Origin: Chara braunii
Taxonomy: Eukaryota; Streptophyta; Charophyceae; Charales; Characeae
Assembly: GCA_003427395.1 (NCBI GenBank)
Contig: BFEA01000054.1
Location: 3,083,238 to 3,115,147, forward strand
Length of the DNA: 31,910 nucleotides
Direction: 5' to 3'
The translations under genes were made by a program, and so were the position numbers. Below, in pieces: positions 11,561-17,926 of this stretch (positions are counted from its first letter, which is position 1; every line of letters starts with the position of its first letter). A model generated the notes under the pieces. The model was given only the letters and a program-made list of their open reading frames with translations, did no database searches and was not told the origin of the DNA.

Positions 11561-14500
11561 GGGGCAGCGTCGCTAGCGGGGGGGTGATAAGAGCATCCTC
11601 CCCTGGTGCGCGATAAGGTTGTAGAGGTAACTGTTTTTTCCAACAGTACTTACCGGCAGCTAGCACGATAGCTTCAGTACTTGAGATCTAGAAGTTACTC
11701 ACGTTTCATCTCGGAAGTGTATTTCCCGCCTGATGAGGCTGGATTCTAGCTCCGGCCGAAACCGGTAGAGGGACGCCAGACTTACTGCCGTCCATGTGGG
11801 CGGTGGTTCGTACTCTACAGCTAAGGCTATGGTGATACTCGTTGTTGCATCTTCCGATTATCGATGAGTTTTTTCCCGAGTTACACATGTTTTGACTTTC
11901 CGCTACATGCAGCGTGTCTGTGTTTTCTGCGTACGGCTGATTTCGGCTCCTTGCTGATATTAGCTCCTCGCCTCTACTTTCCAATTCCAAGAGTGGGCTG
12001 GGACCACTTGCCCGGCCGGGCAAAAAAAAAAAAAATCATAATAATTTTATTTTATTTTTATTTTACATTTTGTGAAGAAATCCGATGTGACCCTGAGGCA
12101 AAAGTTGTTCAGTTGATTTTTCTGCGTAACTTTTTTTTTCCACTCTTTTTTTTTTTTTTTTTTTTTTTTTTTGGGAACTTCCTTGGTCCTTGCCCGACCG
12201 GGCAGCCTGGGCAAACGAGGTGACCTGGGCGACCCGGCTGGTAGCCCAGGTAACTTTCTTCACTTGTCAATATGGATATTTGATCTATATTAAAAAAGGT
12301 AAGGCAGCTTATCAGCATGTGGGTATTCCCTTTTGTGTGATTTGTTATTGCATGGCTATGCATTGTATGCATGGCTGCAAAGGACGTCAGCAACAGATCC
12401 ATGAGGGCGGGTATATACAAGTGCGACTGTTCAAATGGTCAGATTATAGATGAAACCCCTAGCAATTCTTGCAGCAGATTACCAAATTAATTATGCGATG
12501 ATTTGTCCACAGGGACAATGGCAAAGTGTTGTTGAAGATAGTGCACTGACGCATGTGCAGAACGAAGTGAACATGGGCGGCCCACACCACAGGATGACGA
12601 GAACGGAGATGCACTGGACTGACATTGTGCGAGAGGATTGCAGGACGCCAGCTGTTCAACTTCTGAGAAATGGACGAGGAAGAAGTAGATCCAGATTGTC
12701 TGGCCAACAAGTTTTTGTGATTGCCAATGTGCTCATCAAGTTCAATTGCCTGCGCTTGGAACGCATCAGCAGCAGTTTCTCTATCGAAGCGAATATGCTC
12801 AGAACCTTCTTGAAAAGAGCTTGGCGGGGACCATCATCGCAGATGATATTGTTGTCAACAGACACAATATGGCCATCCACAAGATCAGTACAATGAGGAA
12901 AGGCAAAAAAAAAAGAAAAAGAAAAAAAAGAGTGTGGAAAAAGGCTCTGCAGCATTCACAATTGGAGCACTGCAGTCGGGTAAGGTCATAACAGTGAAGA
13001 CCACTGCAGTGGAGTTACAGAACTGGACATGCCGCAAAAAAAGGAGAAAAAGAAAAAAAGAGAACTGGACATGTGTGGGTGGCATAAGTTTGACACAAAC
13101 ACAAATATTTATGGCTCTCGAGGGTCAGGGTTTCGATGCAACTACTGCTACTGTCGTCACCTGAATAGAACGCCCGGTCATTTTAGCTGTATTTGGCACA
13201 ACTTTTGGTCCAGATGCAGCGATAATGACCGGGCGTTCTATTTGGGTGAAGACAGCTAACACATGGGTGCAAGTTCGTTGCACGAATTACCTTATATCAT
13301 GCGCATGTACGTACGGCCTTGATGTGGTTAGTACATGAGTCACGAGGTAGAGCTGTGTAGCGTTGGCGGGTATGCTGGGGTTTCGGATGAGGCATTTGAG
13401 TTCGCGAACGTCAGCTGTCATGTCTGCGTTGCCTGGTGAACTATAGGCAGAGAGGGAGAAGAGGATAAACAAACGAGGGGGGGGCTGTGACAGACTGTTT
13501 CGTTGGAGTTTCACCAACTCATGGAGAGGCTGAGCTCTCTACAGTATATATATGCTCCAATTTCCACTTCTCCAGTTTCCGCTGCTGCAGTTTCTACTGC
13601 TGCGGTTTCCACTGCTGCAGTTTTGAGTACAGCAGTTTCCCTAACTGTAATTCCCCCTACTTTAGTTTTTACTGCTACAGCTTCCTGTCCTGCAGCTCCA
13701 ATGTAAAGAACATCACAATCTCTCCGACGCTCACGTCCTTTGATCCGAAATCTTGCCCAACGCACCCCCCTCTCATCTTTGTCTGTGCTTGGCCGTAGAC
13801 GATTGCGTTCCTCCTCACCACCCCCATCTCCTCCATGGTCTCGCTTGCGAATAGACTCTCCAGTTTCCACTGTTCCCATTGTTCCACGTGCGTTGCTAGT
13901 TACAAGTTCAGCTTCTGTTTGCAACACCACCACTCCTCTTGTTGTGTATCACCGACGACATCCGAGGCATCGTCACTTGTCCGGGGATCAGCAACCTGTT
14001 TCTTTGTCTGCCCCGATTCTCTCTGTGCCTCCTCCACAGGTTGTTGTGGTTCCTTTGTTTCAAACGGCAATATCCGCTCCTATGCCTCCTGCAGACAGTC
14101 CAGTTGCTTGCAGGCAGCCACCAGTCCCTACTCAGGATGCAGCTGCTGCCCAGAGTACACTCCCGACTCCAGGTACCCGTCCCTACTCAGGATGCAGCCC
14201 TAAATGTTGAGGGATTGGAACATGATCTGCCCGGATCGCAGTTGACCCCACAAGGCGTAGACCACATGGGGGATCTGCAAATGGCTGACCAGCATTGTGC
14301 GGATGAAACACAATTTTGTGCTCCGCCACACGCAAACCACATGGGTGATCTGCAAATGACTGACCAGCAAACAACCCAACACAGTTTGGGCTTGCAACAC
14401 CATCTGGGCGATCTGCAAATTGTTGGCTAGCATCCAACAAACCAGCCTGAGAACCTCACCAATCTCTGTGGTCTGACAACAACTAATATCTGTCTTCACA

Positions 14501-17330
14501 TTCTCCACCACCCGTTTTATACACCATCAGACTTCCTTGCAATCGCCCTTCAGCTTGATGCTGATCTTCCCCAACGACAGCCAAAGGATTGTAATTATAC
14601 CAGTGTAGAAGGCTTTACCATTGCTGTCCTACAAGTAGCAATGAGGGACCGTCAACTTGAACTACGCAATACTCGAGCAGGTGAGTGGTTTAATCCTCCA
14701 TCTCACATCTCTGCCTGCATTTGTGCACGGCCCTGGCCATTACATGGCCATTGTACATGCCTCTGACCACTGGGAGCTGTGGGACAACGGCACCATGGTC
14801 CATGCCATGATTGATGTCACTGATTTTTTACGAAATGATGCTGTTTTCTTGCCACAACAAACCGTCCGCAATCTCTTTTATGTCGAAGATCATTCCTCTG
14901 GCCCTGTGCTGCAGCAAGACAATGTACCAACAGTCTGCGACCTTCTCCTTTGCACAGCCACAAACACTGTTACACTCGGCTGTAGCCGCCATCGTCTCTG
15001 TCACAATCACTACAATGACATGGTTTCTGCATCCATGTGTGCAGAGGACTGTCCCACCGTTCCTGACTGCAGGCACCTTCCGCATCCGGACACTGTATGT
15101 CCATTTTGCAGCCATGGGTGCTATACTGAATGCGTGCTCTTTTGTGGTGACCATTCTTCTTTCATTTTGGCCTGCAATCGACATGCCATTTGTTGGGGGT
15201 GTATGGTGGGCATGCTCAATGCCACCCGTCGTGGCAATTGTTGCACCGAGAATGCTCAGCTAGGTCTTCCATGTGTTCATCCACGTCATCCTTACATTGT
15301 ATGTCCTCTCTATCGTCAAGGACAGACTCATTCTTGAGCCTTTTCTTATCCTCTTTTGCCTTCATCCTCACTCCATACTCCATACTTTCCCTTACTTTCC
15401 CTTTATCGTTCTTTGTTTGTCTGCTCTCCATCTCTCCTCCCTGTGTTTATCCCCTCCCCCTTCACTCTGTCTCTTTCTCACAGCGTACAAGAACGTGGCG
15501 AGCCTTGTATGTGAGAGGCACAGTGAAAGGGGAGTCAAAAGAGGAATGAGAAAAATGAATGGTTTCACTGTGCCCTTCATGTTTGTCTTGTTTTTTTAAT
15601 TTTTAATTTTTGCCGTTTGTTTTGCAAATTGCGCTCTTTTAGTTCGTAGTTATGTGACAATATATAGCCCCTTGTTTGTTGTTTTCTTCTCCTTCTCTGC
15701 CTACATGGTTTATCGGGCAGTTCTGATTGATTATATATTTTCTCAATTTTGCAGGATATATTCTTCTTTTTCTGCTGTGATTTCCAGTTGCTATGTTGAC
15801 GTCAACCAGTTTGAATTTCTGATGGTCTCTGCTACAGGCACGCACGACGCTTATCCACATATTGGAAGTGCAGTTGAAACGCCGCAAGGAGGCACTGGCT
15901 GAGATCAGACGGTACGGAGCATTTTCGATTCTTTTGTGAAGTTTTGTCTTATCTGATATGCTTCATCAAAACGAAACATTACCTAGCGGGTGTTTGTGTA
16001 TGAGGGCAGGCCAATAAACAAGACCAGGTGCATGCTTATCTAGCATTAAACCACCCATTCTCCTGCCCAAGGGCGAAGAAACTGCGAAGGAGAAACTCAA
16101 CAGAAACATTAGGACTTCTGTCGACAAAAAAAAAAAACAAAACAAAGGAGCTCTGTGGACGAGCATGCATATGATGAGCAGACTACTGTCTTCGCCCGAA
16201 TCACACCACACCACATGCCGCATGCGGCGCATGGTCATTTTATCTGGCTGTATTCCGGGCAACTTTTAGTCTAGATACAGTGCTAATGACCATGTGTTCA
16301 ATTTGGGAGAAGATGGTCGTAGCAGAAATGACATAACAATGATTTGATGATGAATGTCCCCGTTCCCACCTCAATACAATTGATACAATAACATTAACAG
16401 TTCTCTGCCCTTGCCAGTCTCTCTACCAGCAGGCATGAACACCTACTCTATCATCTAGTCTACCCCCCACTACACCAGAGGACAGCCCCACAGGCCCGCA
16501 CAGGGTACTGTACTACTGCCACTGGACGCACCAATCAGGGGCTATCCAGACCATGTGTGGATGGTGGGGATTGCTCTGGATATCCGGACATACGTCTGGA
16601 TAGCATCCGGACTGGCCAGCTGACTGGATACGGATTGGGGTCAGTGTTCGGGTCTGGAGTAGCCATGGTTCTAATGTATCATTGTGGGATATCACACTGT
16701 CTGTAGTGTATCGTTGTGGGATATCGCAGTGTCTGTCTGATCGTCTTTCAATCTGTCAGTTTGTCAGCCTGTCAGTCGGTGTCACTCTGACAGTCAGCCT
16801 GTCAGTCGGTGTCATTCTGACACTCAGCCTGTTGGTGCGTCAGTGTGTCACTCTGCCAGATTGGCACACTGGGCGACTGAGAGATTGTCAATCTGTCAAT
16901 CTGTCAGTCTGTCAGTGTGTCTACAGACTGACAGACGGTGTCCCTCCATCTGTCAGCTTGTATCACTACTCTGCCAGTCTGTCTGTCAGCCTGTCAGTCT
17001 GACAGTCAGTCTGTCGTTGTGTCACTCTGCCAGATTGACACACTGGACGACTGACAGACTGTCAGTCTGTGCCACTCTGCCAGTCTGTCTGTCAGTCGGT
17101 CAGTCTGTCAGTATGTACACACCAAGTTTTCTTATTATCTCACTGTTTGTTTCTGTTGCAGGCGTAGAGAAGAAGCGAAGGCTCTGCTTAGGGGTGCCGA
17201 TCCGTCATCGAAGGAGGAAGACGAAAAGCCCAAGGAATCAAAAGACGGTGATCCGTTGGATATAAAGGGTGATCTCATGGAGCTTGATCAGGGGCTGGAG
17301 GGAGCATTTGATTTGCCAAAGCTTATGTGA
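1470..17330 (+). CDS. MED7: Mediator complex subunit 7 (MED7), spliced, N-terminus missing
   Basis: MED7 is part of the middle module of the nuclear Mediator complex, which links transcription factors to RNA polymerase II; it pairs with MED21 as an extended coiled-coil. The visible model joins 1470-1539, 2434-2600, 15838-15911 and 17162-17330. All junctions are GT/AG and phases agree (1, 0, 2). The product of about 159 residues runs TEDVLPTLEEQGLRQLYPKG, then DFKKELKALNREL, ERPSQYAR-like VDRPSQYARRIEDI, HHLLNGLRPHQ, ARTTLIHILEVQLKRRKEAL, and RRREEAKALLRG. These match the conserved plant MED7 core in order. The proline/tyrosine-rich N-terminus (about 40-50 residues in the family) is absent, so exon 1 probably lies upstream. 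The acidic C-terminal tail of about 40 residues is longer than I expect for land plants. The 13.2-kb intron is packed with transposon debris. The frame is intact throughout. Confidence 0.93.
1640..1765. repeat. Two-copy direct repeat, C-rich
   Basis: Two imperfect copies of about 63 bp share CTTA(G/A)GAG(C/T)GTCAAG(G/A)CTTC and flanking AAACCCC. CCCT-rich sequence continues to about 1870. One CCCTAAACCCC looks telomere-like but is isolated. Confidence 0.6.
1967..2027 (+). other. G-tract region, potential G-quadruplex
   Basis: Many runs of three or more G, including G runs of about 11 and 19, lie on the sense strand of the 894-bp MED7 intron (1540-2433). The intron transcript would carry the G-rich strand. 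A CCCT/CT microsatellite follows at about 2170-2222. Confidence 0.75.
2434..2600 (+). CDS. MED7: MED7 core exon (coiled-coil start)
   Basis: The acceptor is TTTTCCCAG and the donor CAG/GTATTG. It encodes the 55 residues from FKKELKALNR through RPSQYARRIEDI to HHLLNGLRPHQ, the best conserved part of the family. It ends in phase 0 at the start of the giant intron. Confidence 0.95.
2605..3320. repeat. Long (TTC)n polypyrimidine tract
   Basis: About 700 bp of almost continuous TTC, TCC and CTT with short GTC and (GTT)n interruptions and a short unique spacer at about 2850-2937. It starts immediately after the donor of the giant MED7 intron. Such homopurine/homopyrimidine DNA can form triplexes. 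Overlapping poly-Ser, poly-Phe and poly-Arg frames are artefacts. Confidence 0.95.
3341..3500 (+). repeat. tRNA-like (SINE-type) relics split by a TTC tract
   Basis: At 3341-3411 there is an A-box-like TTAGCCGTTTGGTTGAGC and, 40-odd bases on, a B-box-like GTGTTCGGTTCTTGG. After a short TTC run, a second relic at about 3452-3490 has TTTGGTTGAGCG and GTTTCGATTCC, one base off the B-box consensus. No full cloverleaf with a 7-nt anticodon loop can be drawn, so this is not a functional tRNA gene. It could be chance. Confidence 0.35.
3619..4311. mobile_element. Possible MITE or small DNA transposon with about 32-bp TIRs
   Basis: The sequence at 3619-3650 (GGGGCCTGGACCCACTAGC, then AAGTATTCTAC) recurs as its reverse complement at 4281-4311 with few mismatches. 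The 630-bp interior has no convincing gene; it holds poly-A and poly-T runs and CT-rich sequence. I could not identify target-site duplications. Confidence 0.5.
4339..4385. repeat. A-rich (AAAAAAAT)n tract
   Basis: Low-complexity A/T repeat. It may be a degenerate poly-A tail, but no retroelement body is recognisable next to it. The stretch to 4560 shows nothing further. Confidence 0.7.
4564..4735. mobile_element. Palindromic (foldback) MITE, family B
   Basis: The ends are inverted copies: GGGGCCAAGTCCCACTTT...GCAGCGTTGA on the left and the reverse complement ending GGGACTTGGCCCC on the right. The interior also pairs (GGACGTTTTTGCGGAG against CTCCACAAACACGTCC), so the whole 172 bp can fold into one hairpin. 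A second element with the same termini lies at 7267-7367. Confidence 0.8.
4806..4850. repeat. A-rich AATAATAAAA tract
   Basis: Low-complexity A/T repeat between two foldback elements, with no associated coding sequence. Confidence 0.75.
4987..5089. mobile_element. Foldback MITE, family A copy 1
   Basis: Near-complete palindrome. The left arm begins CGTCTTCACCCCAATAGGACG and contains CGCCCGGTCATTATAGCTG. The right arm reads CCATAATTACCGGGCG, then TTCTATTCGGGTGAAGACG. The loop contains TTTTCAGTCCAGA. The same arms occur at 7580, 9284, 13152 and 16183. Confidence 0.85.
5319..5530. repeat. Dispersed repeat R1, copy 1
   Basis: Shares long blocks in the same order and orientation with 8650-8880: TTCTCAGATGGTTCGG, GGTGCCGTAAGGCGATCTTG, GGAGTGCCAGG-like, and TTTCTGTTGAAGCATGTGC. 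The two copies flank the CCHC ORF about 3.3 kb apart. This could be an old LTR pair, a SINE or part of a larger repeat. No TG...CA ends are evident. Confidence 0.6.
5692..6022. repeat. 49-bp tandem minisatellite, about 7 copies
   Basis: Units start at 5692, 5741, 5790, 5839, 5888, 5937 and 5990. Period is 49 bp except one 53-bp unit with an extra CATG. Each contains AGTACATGCATGCATGCTTG, CTTACTTCT and TAGTACTTACGTACTTAG. There are no unique spacers, so this is not a CRISPR array. Leucine-rich frames across it are artefacts. Confidence 0.93.
6086..7132 (+). pseudogene. CCHC zinc-knuckle, coiled-coil gag-like protein (decayed)
   Basis: One frame runs from ATG 6086 to 7132, interrupted only by TAA at 6677-6679. 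Residues 16-29 read CFNCGQTGHFARDY, a CX2CX4HX4C knuckle whose last zinc ligand is Tyr (TAT at 6170-6172). A charged Glu/Lys/Arg coiled-coil follows (about residues 65-135), then a poly-Glu run from a GAA repeat (about 6743-6785). The tail is basic, ending in KEQGVRELV. A 65-bp tandem duplication at 7031-7160 throws the frame off; without it the reading would end at 7195-7197. The knuckle plus coiled-coil suggests a retroelement gag-like or domesticated nucleic-acid-binding protein, but no RT or protease is adjacent. An intron from GGTAAC at 6675 could remove the stop, though I see no clear acceptor. Confidence 0.7.
7031..7160 (+). repeat. 65-bp tandem duplication in the gag-like ORF
   Basis: 7031-7095 and 7096-7160 differ at one base (ACTCGT against ACTGGT). 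Because 65 is not a multiple of three, the duplication shifts the frame of the CCHC ORF. Near identity implies a recent event. Confidence 0.97.
7267..7367. mobile_element. Foldback MITE, family B copy 2
   Basis: The left end GGGGCTAGGTCCCACTTGC is mirrored by GCAAGTGGGACCTTGGCCCC on the right. The interior is weakly palindromic and unlike that of copy 1, so the two share termini rather than body. Confidence 0.7.
7580..7652. mobile_element. Foldback MITE, family A, truncated copy
   Basis: CGTCTTCACCGGAATAGAACG, then CCCGGTCATTATCGCAGC and the loop CTGGACCGAAAGTTGTGCC. This is the reverse orientation of the copy at 13152. The second arm is missing after about 7652. Just upstream, TTTCTCTAAACTCA occurs twice (about 7460 and 7522). 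Confidence 0.7.
7653..8640. other. Unassigned stretch in the MED7 intron
   Basis: No gene supported. A weak two-copy repeat (AAGTTTACT...GCTGT...AAATTATC) lies at about 7814 and 7908. The open frame at 8176-8511 (111 codons) resembles nothing I recognise and has no supporting signals. It may be the non-coding part of the element carrying the CCHC ORF. Confidence 0.5.
8650..8880. repeat. Dispersed repeat R1, copy 2
   Basis: Second copy of the repeat at 5319-5530, same orientation. It ends in CTGCTGTTTTCACTATTCT, directly followed by a short TTC run. Small indels and substitutions separate the copies, indicating age. Confidence 0.6.
9284..9394. mobile_element. Foldback MITE, family A, diverged copy
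   Basis: Bounded by CTACAGTCTTCCCCC and GGGGGAAGAAGGTAG. The arms contain CAGTCATTATAGC and GCTATAATGACCGGACGC. It is a perfect-ended palindrome of 111 bp, so the termini of the family are probably CTAC...GTAG. Confidence 0.8.
9476..9830. repeat. Composite minisatellite (CATGGGGGA and GCGCTGTGAC units)
   Basis: About eight CATGGGGGA(A/G)CA units lie at 9515-9640. Four copies of a block TTTGCGCTGTGAC...GAGAATG occur at about 9479, 9595, 9647 and 9790. Cys/His/Pro-rich antisense frames (for example 9346-9785) are by-products of the repeat. Confidence 0.8.
10077..10146 (+). repeat. 18-bp tandem repeat, 4 copies
   Basis: The unit TTTACCGGATGACTTCTA is repeated about four times (one copy has GACGAC). 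Because 18 is a multiple of three, a frame reads MTSIYR repeats and continues to 10319 (78 codons). I see no homology and do not call a gene. Confidence 0.85.
11190..11286 (-). pseudogene. U6 spliceosomal snRNA-derived sequence
   Basis: Read on the minus strand it follows U6 snRNA in order: ATCCGTTAAAATTGGAACCA, TACAGAGA, AGATTAGCA, GGCCCCTGCGCAAGGATAAC, AC(A)CATAAATCAAGAAATGG, TCCAAAAT. U6 pairs with U2 and the 5' splice site (ACAGAGA box) in the spliceosome. Here the ACAGAGA box is separated from AGATTAGC by about 9 extra bases, AGCATGG has become AGCACACGG, the 5' stem (GTCCCTTCGGGGAC) is missing and the 3' T-run is replaced by CCAAGATCC. These changes should abolish function, so I read it as a pseudogene, probably retroposed. 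Identification is from recall of the U6 sequence. Confidence 0.88.
11512..11555. repeat. Poly-T tract of about 43 bases
   Basis: Uninterrupted T run, which could be the A-tail of a minus-strand retroposed sequence. Shorter T runs occur at about 11331-11347. 11556-11990 shows no supportable gene. Confidence 0.9.
12000..12253. repeat. GCCCGGCCGGGC-type palindrome cluster with A and T tracts
   Basis: CTTGCCCGGCCGGGC at about 12006-12020 and CTTGCCCGACCGGGC at about 12190-12205 are each near-palindromes and similar to each other. GTGACCTGGGC...GCCCAGGTAAC (about 12220-12252) forms a further hairpin. Poly-A (12021) and poly-T (about 12145-12171) lie between. Probably foldback-element debris. Confidence 0.55.
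12450..13145. other. Stretch with open frames but no recognisable gene
   Basis: GC and codon texture look somewhat gene-like. A + frame at 12450-12896 is open for 148 codons, and short charged frames (including one starting MDEEEVDPDCLANKFL at about 12671) overlap it. The minus strand also has open frames. I recognise none of them. A-rich GAAAAAG tracts interrupt at about 12903 and 13036, with AGAACTGGACATG duplicated at about 13019 and 13061. It could be a decayed 5' part of the downstream Josephin/RING gene. Confidence 0.3.
13152..13254. mobile_element. Foldback MITE, family A, well-preserved copy
   Basis: The left arm runs from TGTCGTCACCTGAATAGAACG to GTATTTGG and the right arm from CCAGATGCAGC to GGGTGAAGACA. 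About 38 of 45 arm positions pair. The loop is about 13 nt (CACAACTTTTGGT). It lies about 270 bp upstream of the Josephin/RING ORF. Confidence 0.87.
13521..15337 (+). pseudogene. Josephin-like protease domain with two RING-like fingers (decayed)
   Basis: An interrupted + strand gene. The first part (ATG 13521, then 13740-14210) is Ala/Ser/Thr/Pro-rich, with TAA at 13704-13706. The frame changes near 14177, then carries three DLQ(M/I) repeats and meets TAG at 14428-14430. A Josephin-like domain follows: NLCGLTTTNICLHIL (candidate nucleophile Cys at 14467), PFYTPSDFLAIALQLD, CNYTSVEGFTIAVLQ, LELRN, then after a frame change GHYMAIVHASDHWELWDN. His (14738) to Asp is 15 residues, the same as His119-Asn134 in ataxin-3. 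Two similar cysteine/histidine modules follow: 14936-15109 (CSRHRLCHNH...CPFC) and 15131-15313 (CNRHAICWGC...CPLY, last Cys replaced by Tyr). Josephins cleave ubiquitin chains and RING fingers recruit E2 enzymes, so the parent would pair opposite activities. No intron sites clearly rescue the frame. Homologues could be element cargo. Confidence 0.7.
14260..14425 (+). repeat. Three-copy coding repeat (HMGDLQMxDQ)
   Basis: ACCACATGGGGGATCTGCAA at 14260, its variants at 14335 and 14395, spaced 75 and 60 bp (in frame). The copies encode HMGDLQMADQ, HMGDLQMTDQ and HLGDLQIVG just upstream of the Josephin-like domain. In-frame spacing suggests expansion while still coding. Confidence 0.75.
15338..15837 (+). 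other. Pyrimidine-rich end of the giant MED7 intron
   Basis: CT-rich sequence to about 15480, then AT-rich sequence up to the acceptor at 15837. No gene seen; the first part may be 3' UTR of the decayed Josephin/RING gene. Confidence 0.5.
15838..15911 (+). CDS. MED7: MED7 exon after the 13-kb intron
   Basis: The acceptor is GCTACAG and the donor CG/GTACGG. It encodes ARTTLIHILEVQLKRRKEAL and AEIR, which continues RPHQ of the previous exon exactly as in plant MED7. Two bases (CG) carry over to complete Arg in the last exon. Confidence 0.94.
16183..16322. mobile_element. Foldback MITE, family A, diverged copy with possible TSD
   Basis: CTACTGTCTTCGCCC at the left and GGGAGAAGATGGTCGTAG at the right. 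The arms contain ATGGTCATTTTATCTGGCTG and GATACAGTGCTAATGACCAT. CAGA (or AGCAGA) flanks both ends, a possible target-site duplication. It lies in the 1.25-kb MED7 intron 15912-17161. Confidence 0.7.
16500..16735. other. Short local repeats in MED7 intron
   Basis: TCTGGATA/TCCGGA-rich stretch (about 16550-16630), and two copies of TGTGGGATATC(A/G)CA(C/G)TGTCTG at about 16683 and 16712. No gene. Confidence 0.5.
16735..17115. repeat. (CTGTCAGT)n-type minisatellite
   Basis: About 380 bp of imperfect CTGTCAGT/CTGTCAGC units, with repeats of a longer unit containing TCACTCTGCCAGATTG and ACACTGG(G/A)CGACTGA. It ends 45 bp before the final MED7 exon. ORFs across it are artefacts. Confidence 0.92.
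17162..17330 (+). CDS. MED7: MED7 terminal exon
   Basis: The acceptor is TTCTGTTGCAG. The exon begins by completing Arg, giving RRREEAKALLRG, then an acidic/lysine tail ending GAFDLPKLM and TGA at 17328-17330. The RRREEA...LL motif is the usual MED7 C-terminal helix; the tail beyond it is lineage-specific. Confidence 0.92.
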
Positions 17331-17530
17331 TGGAAGTCTTTTAACCTTTTGTTATCGTCTTTTCACTGTTTTTTACCCTCTTTGACCCTTTTTTACCGAT
17401 CAAATCGTCATGCGCACGCAAAGGATCCACAATACATGTGCATTGTGCACCTTTCTGAACATTCCAGATCAGGCGGGGATGAGACTGGTCGTCTTTTTTA
17501 TCAAAGGCCTATCACCGCCGTTGATTAGGC

Positions 17531-17536
17531 AATAAA
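17531..17536 (+). terminator. MED7: Candidate MED7 polyadenylation signal AATAAA
   Basis: AATAAA about 200 nt after the MED7 stop, preceded by T-rich sequence (17338-17400) typical of plant far-upstream elements. Position is plausible but unproven. Confidence 0.4.
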
Positions 17537-17559
17537 ATGATTCGTTTCCAATCAATGGT

Positions 17560-17925
17560 TGGAAAACTTGGAGCGCTTTGGGAAGGCATGGGGTCCGGGT
17601 TGGCGGTCAGGTCTGCAGTCTTGGTCTGCATCTGGGGTCCAAAGTATGGGATCTGGGGTATGGGTGTGAGTATTGGTCTCAGGTCTCGGTCTGTGGCCAT
17701 ATAGGATGATGCCCTCTCTTTCTCTCTTCTCCTCCCCCTCCATGCTGCCACAAGTCGGCCACAGCTGGCTTCTTTTTAAAAAATAATAAAAAATTGAGAC
17801 CCCACAGTGGTTCGGAGAGTAAATAGTTGAGATCCCACAACCACAAATGCATCACCCATCAGATTTTAACGGTGGGTGAAGCAGCAACTGGCTATCTAGT
17901 CTACAACCACAATACTGTAGAAACC
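17560..17925. other. GGTCT-rich stretch and A-rich linker
   Basis: Imperfect GGTCTG(C/G) and GGGGT(C/A)TGG units at 17590-17700, then TTGAGACCCCACA and TTGAGATCCCACA (about 17796 and 17827). No gene supported. Confidence 0.5.
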
Positions 17926-17926
17926 C

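Noticed and set aside
13511-13933. 140-codon minus-strand ORF opposite the Josephin/RING gene
   Set aside because: It mirrors the low-complexity Ala/Ser/Thr region. The downstream Josephin and RING motifs support the plus strand, although the minus frame cannot be fully excluded.
14682-14690. GCAG/GTGAGT as a 5' splice site in the Josephin-like domain
   Set aside because: A good donor sequence, but no AG acceptor occurs before the histidine block, so an intron cannot explain the frame change; a 4-bp duplication at 14711 fits better.
16682-17265. ORFs of 106 and 140 codons over the CTGTCAGT array
   Set aside because: Repeat-derived; the second runs into the MED7 terminal exon in the wrong frame.
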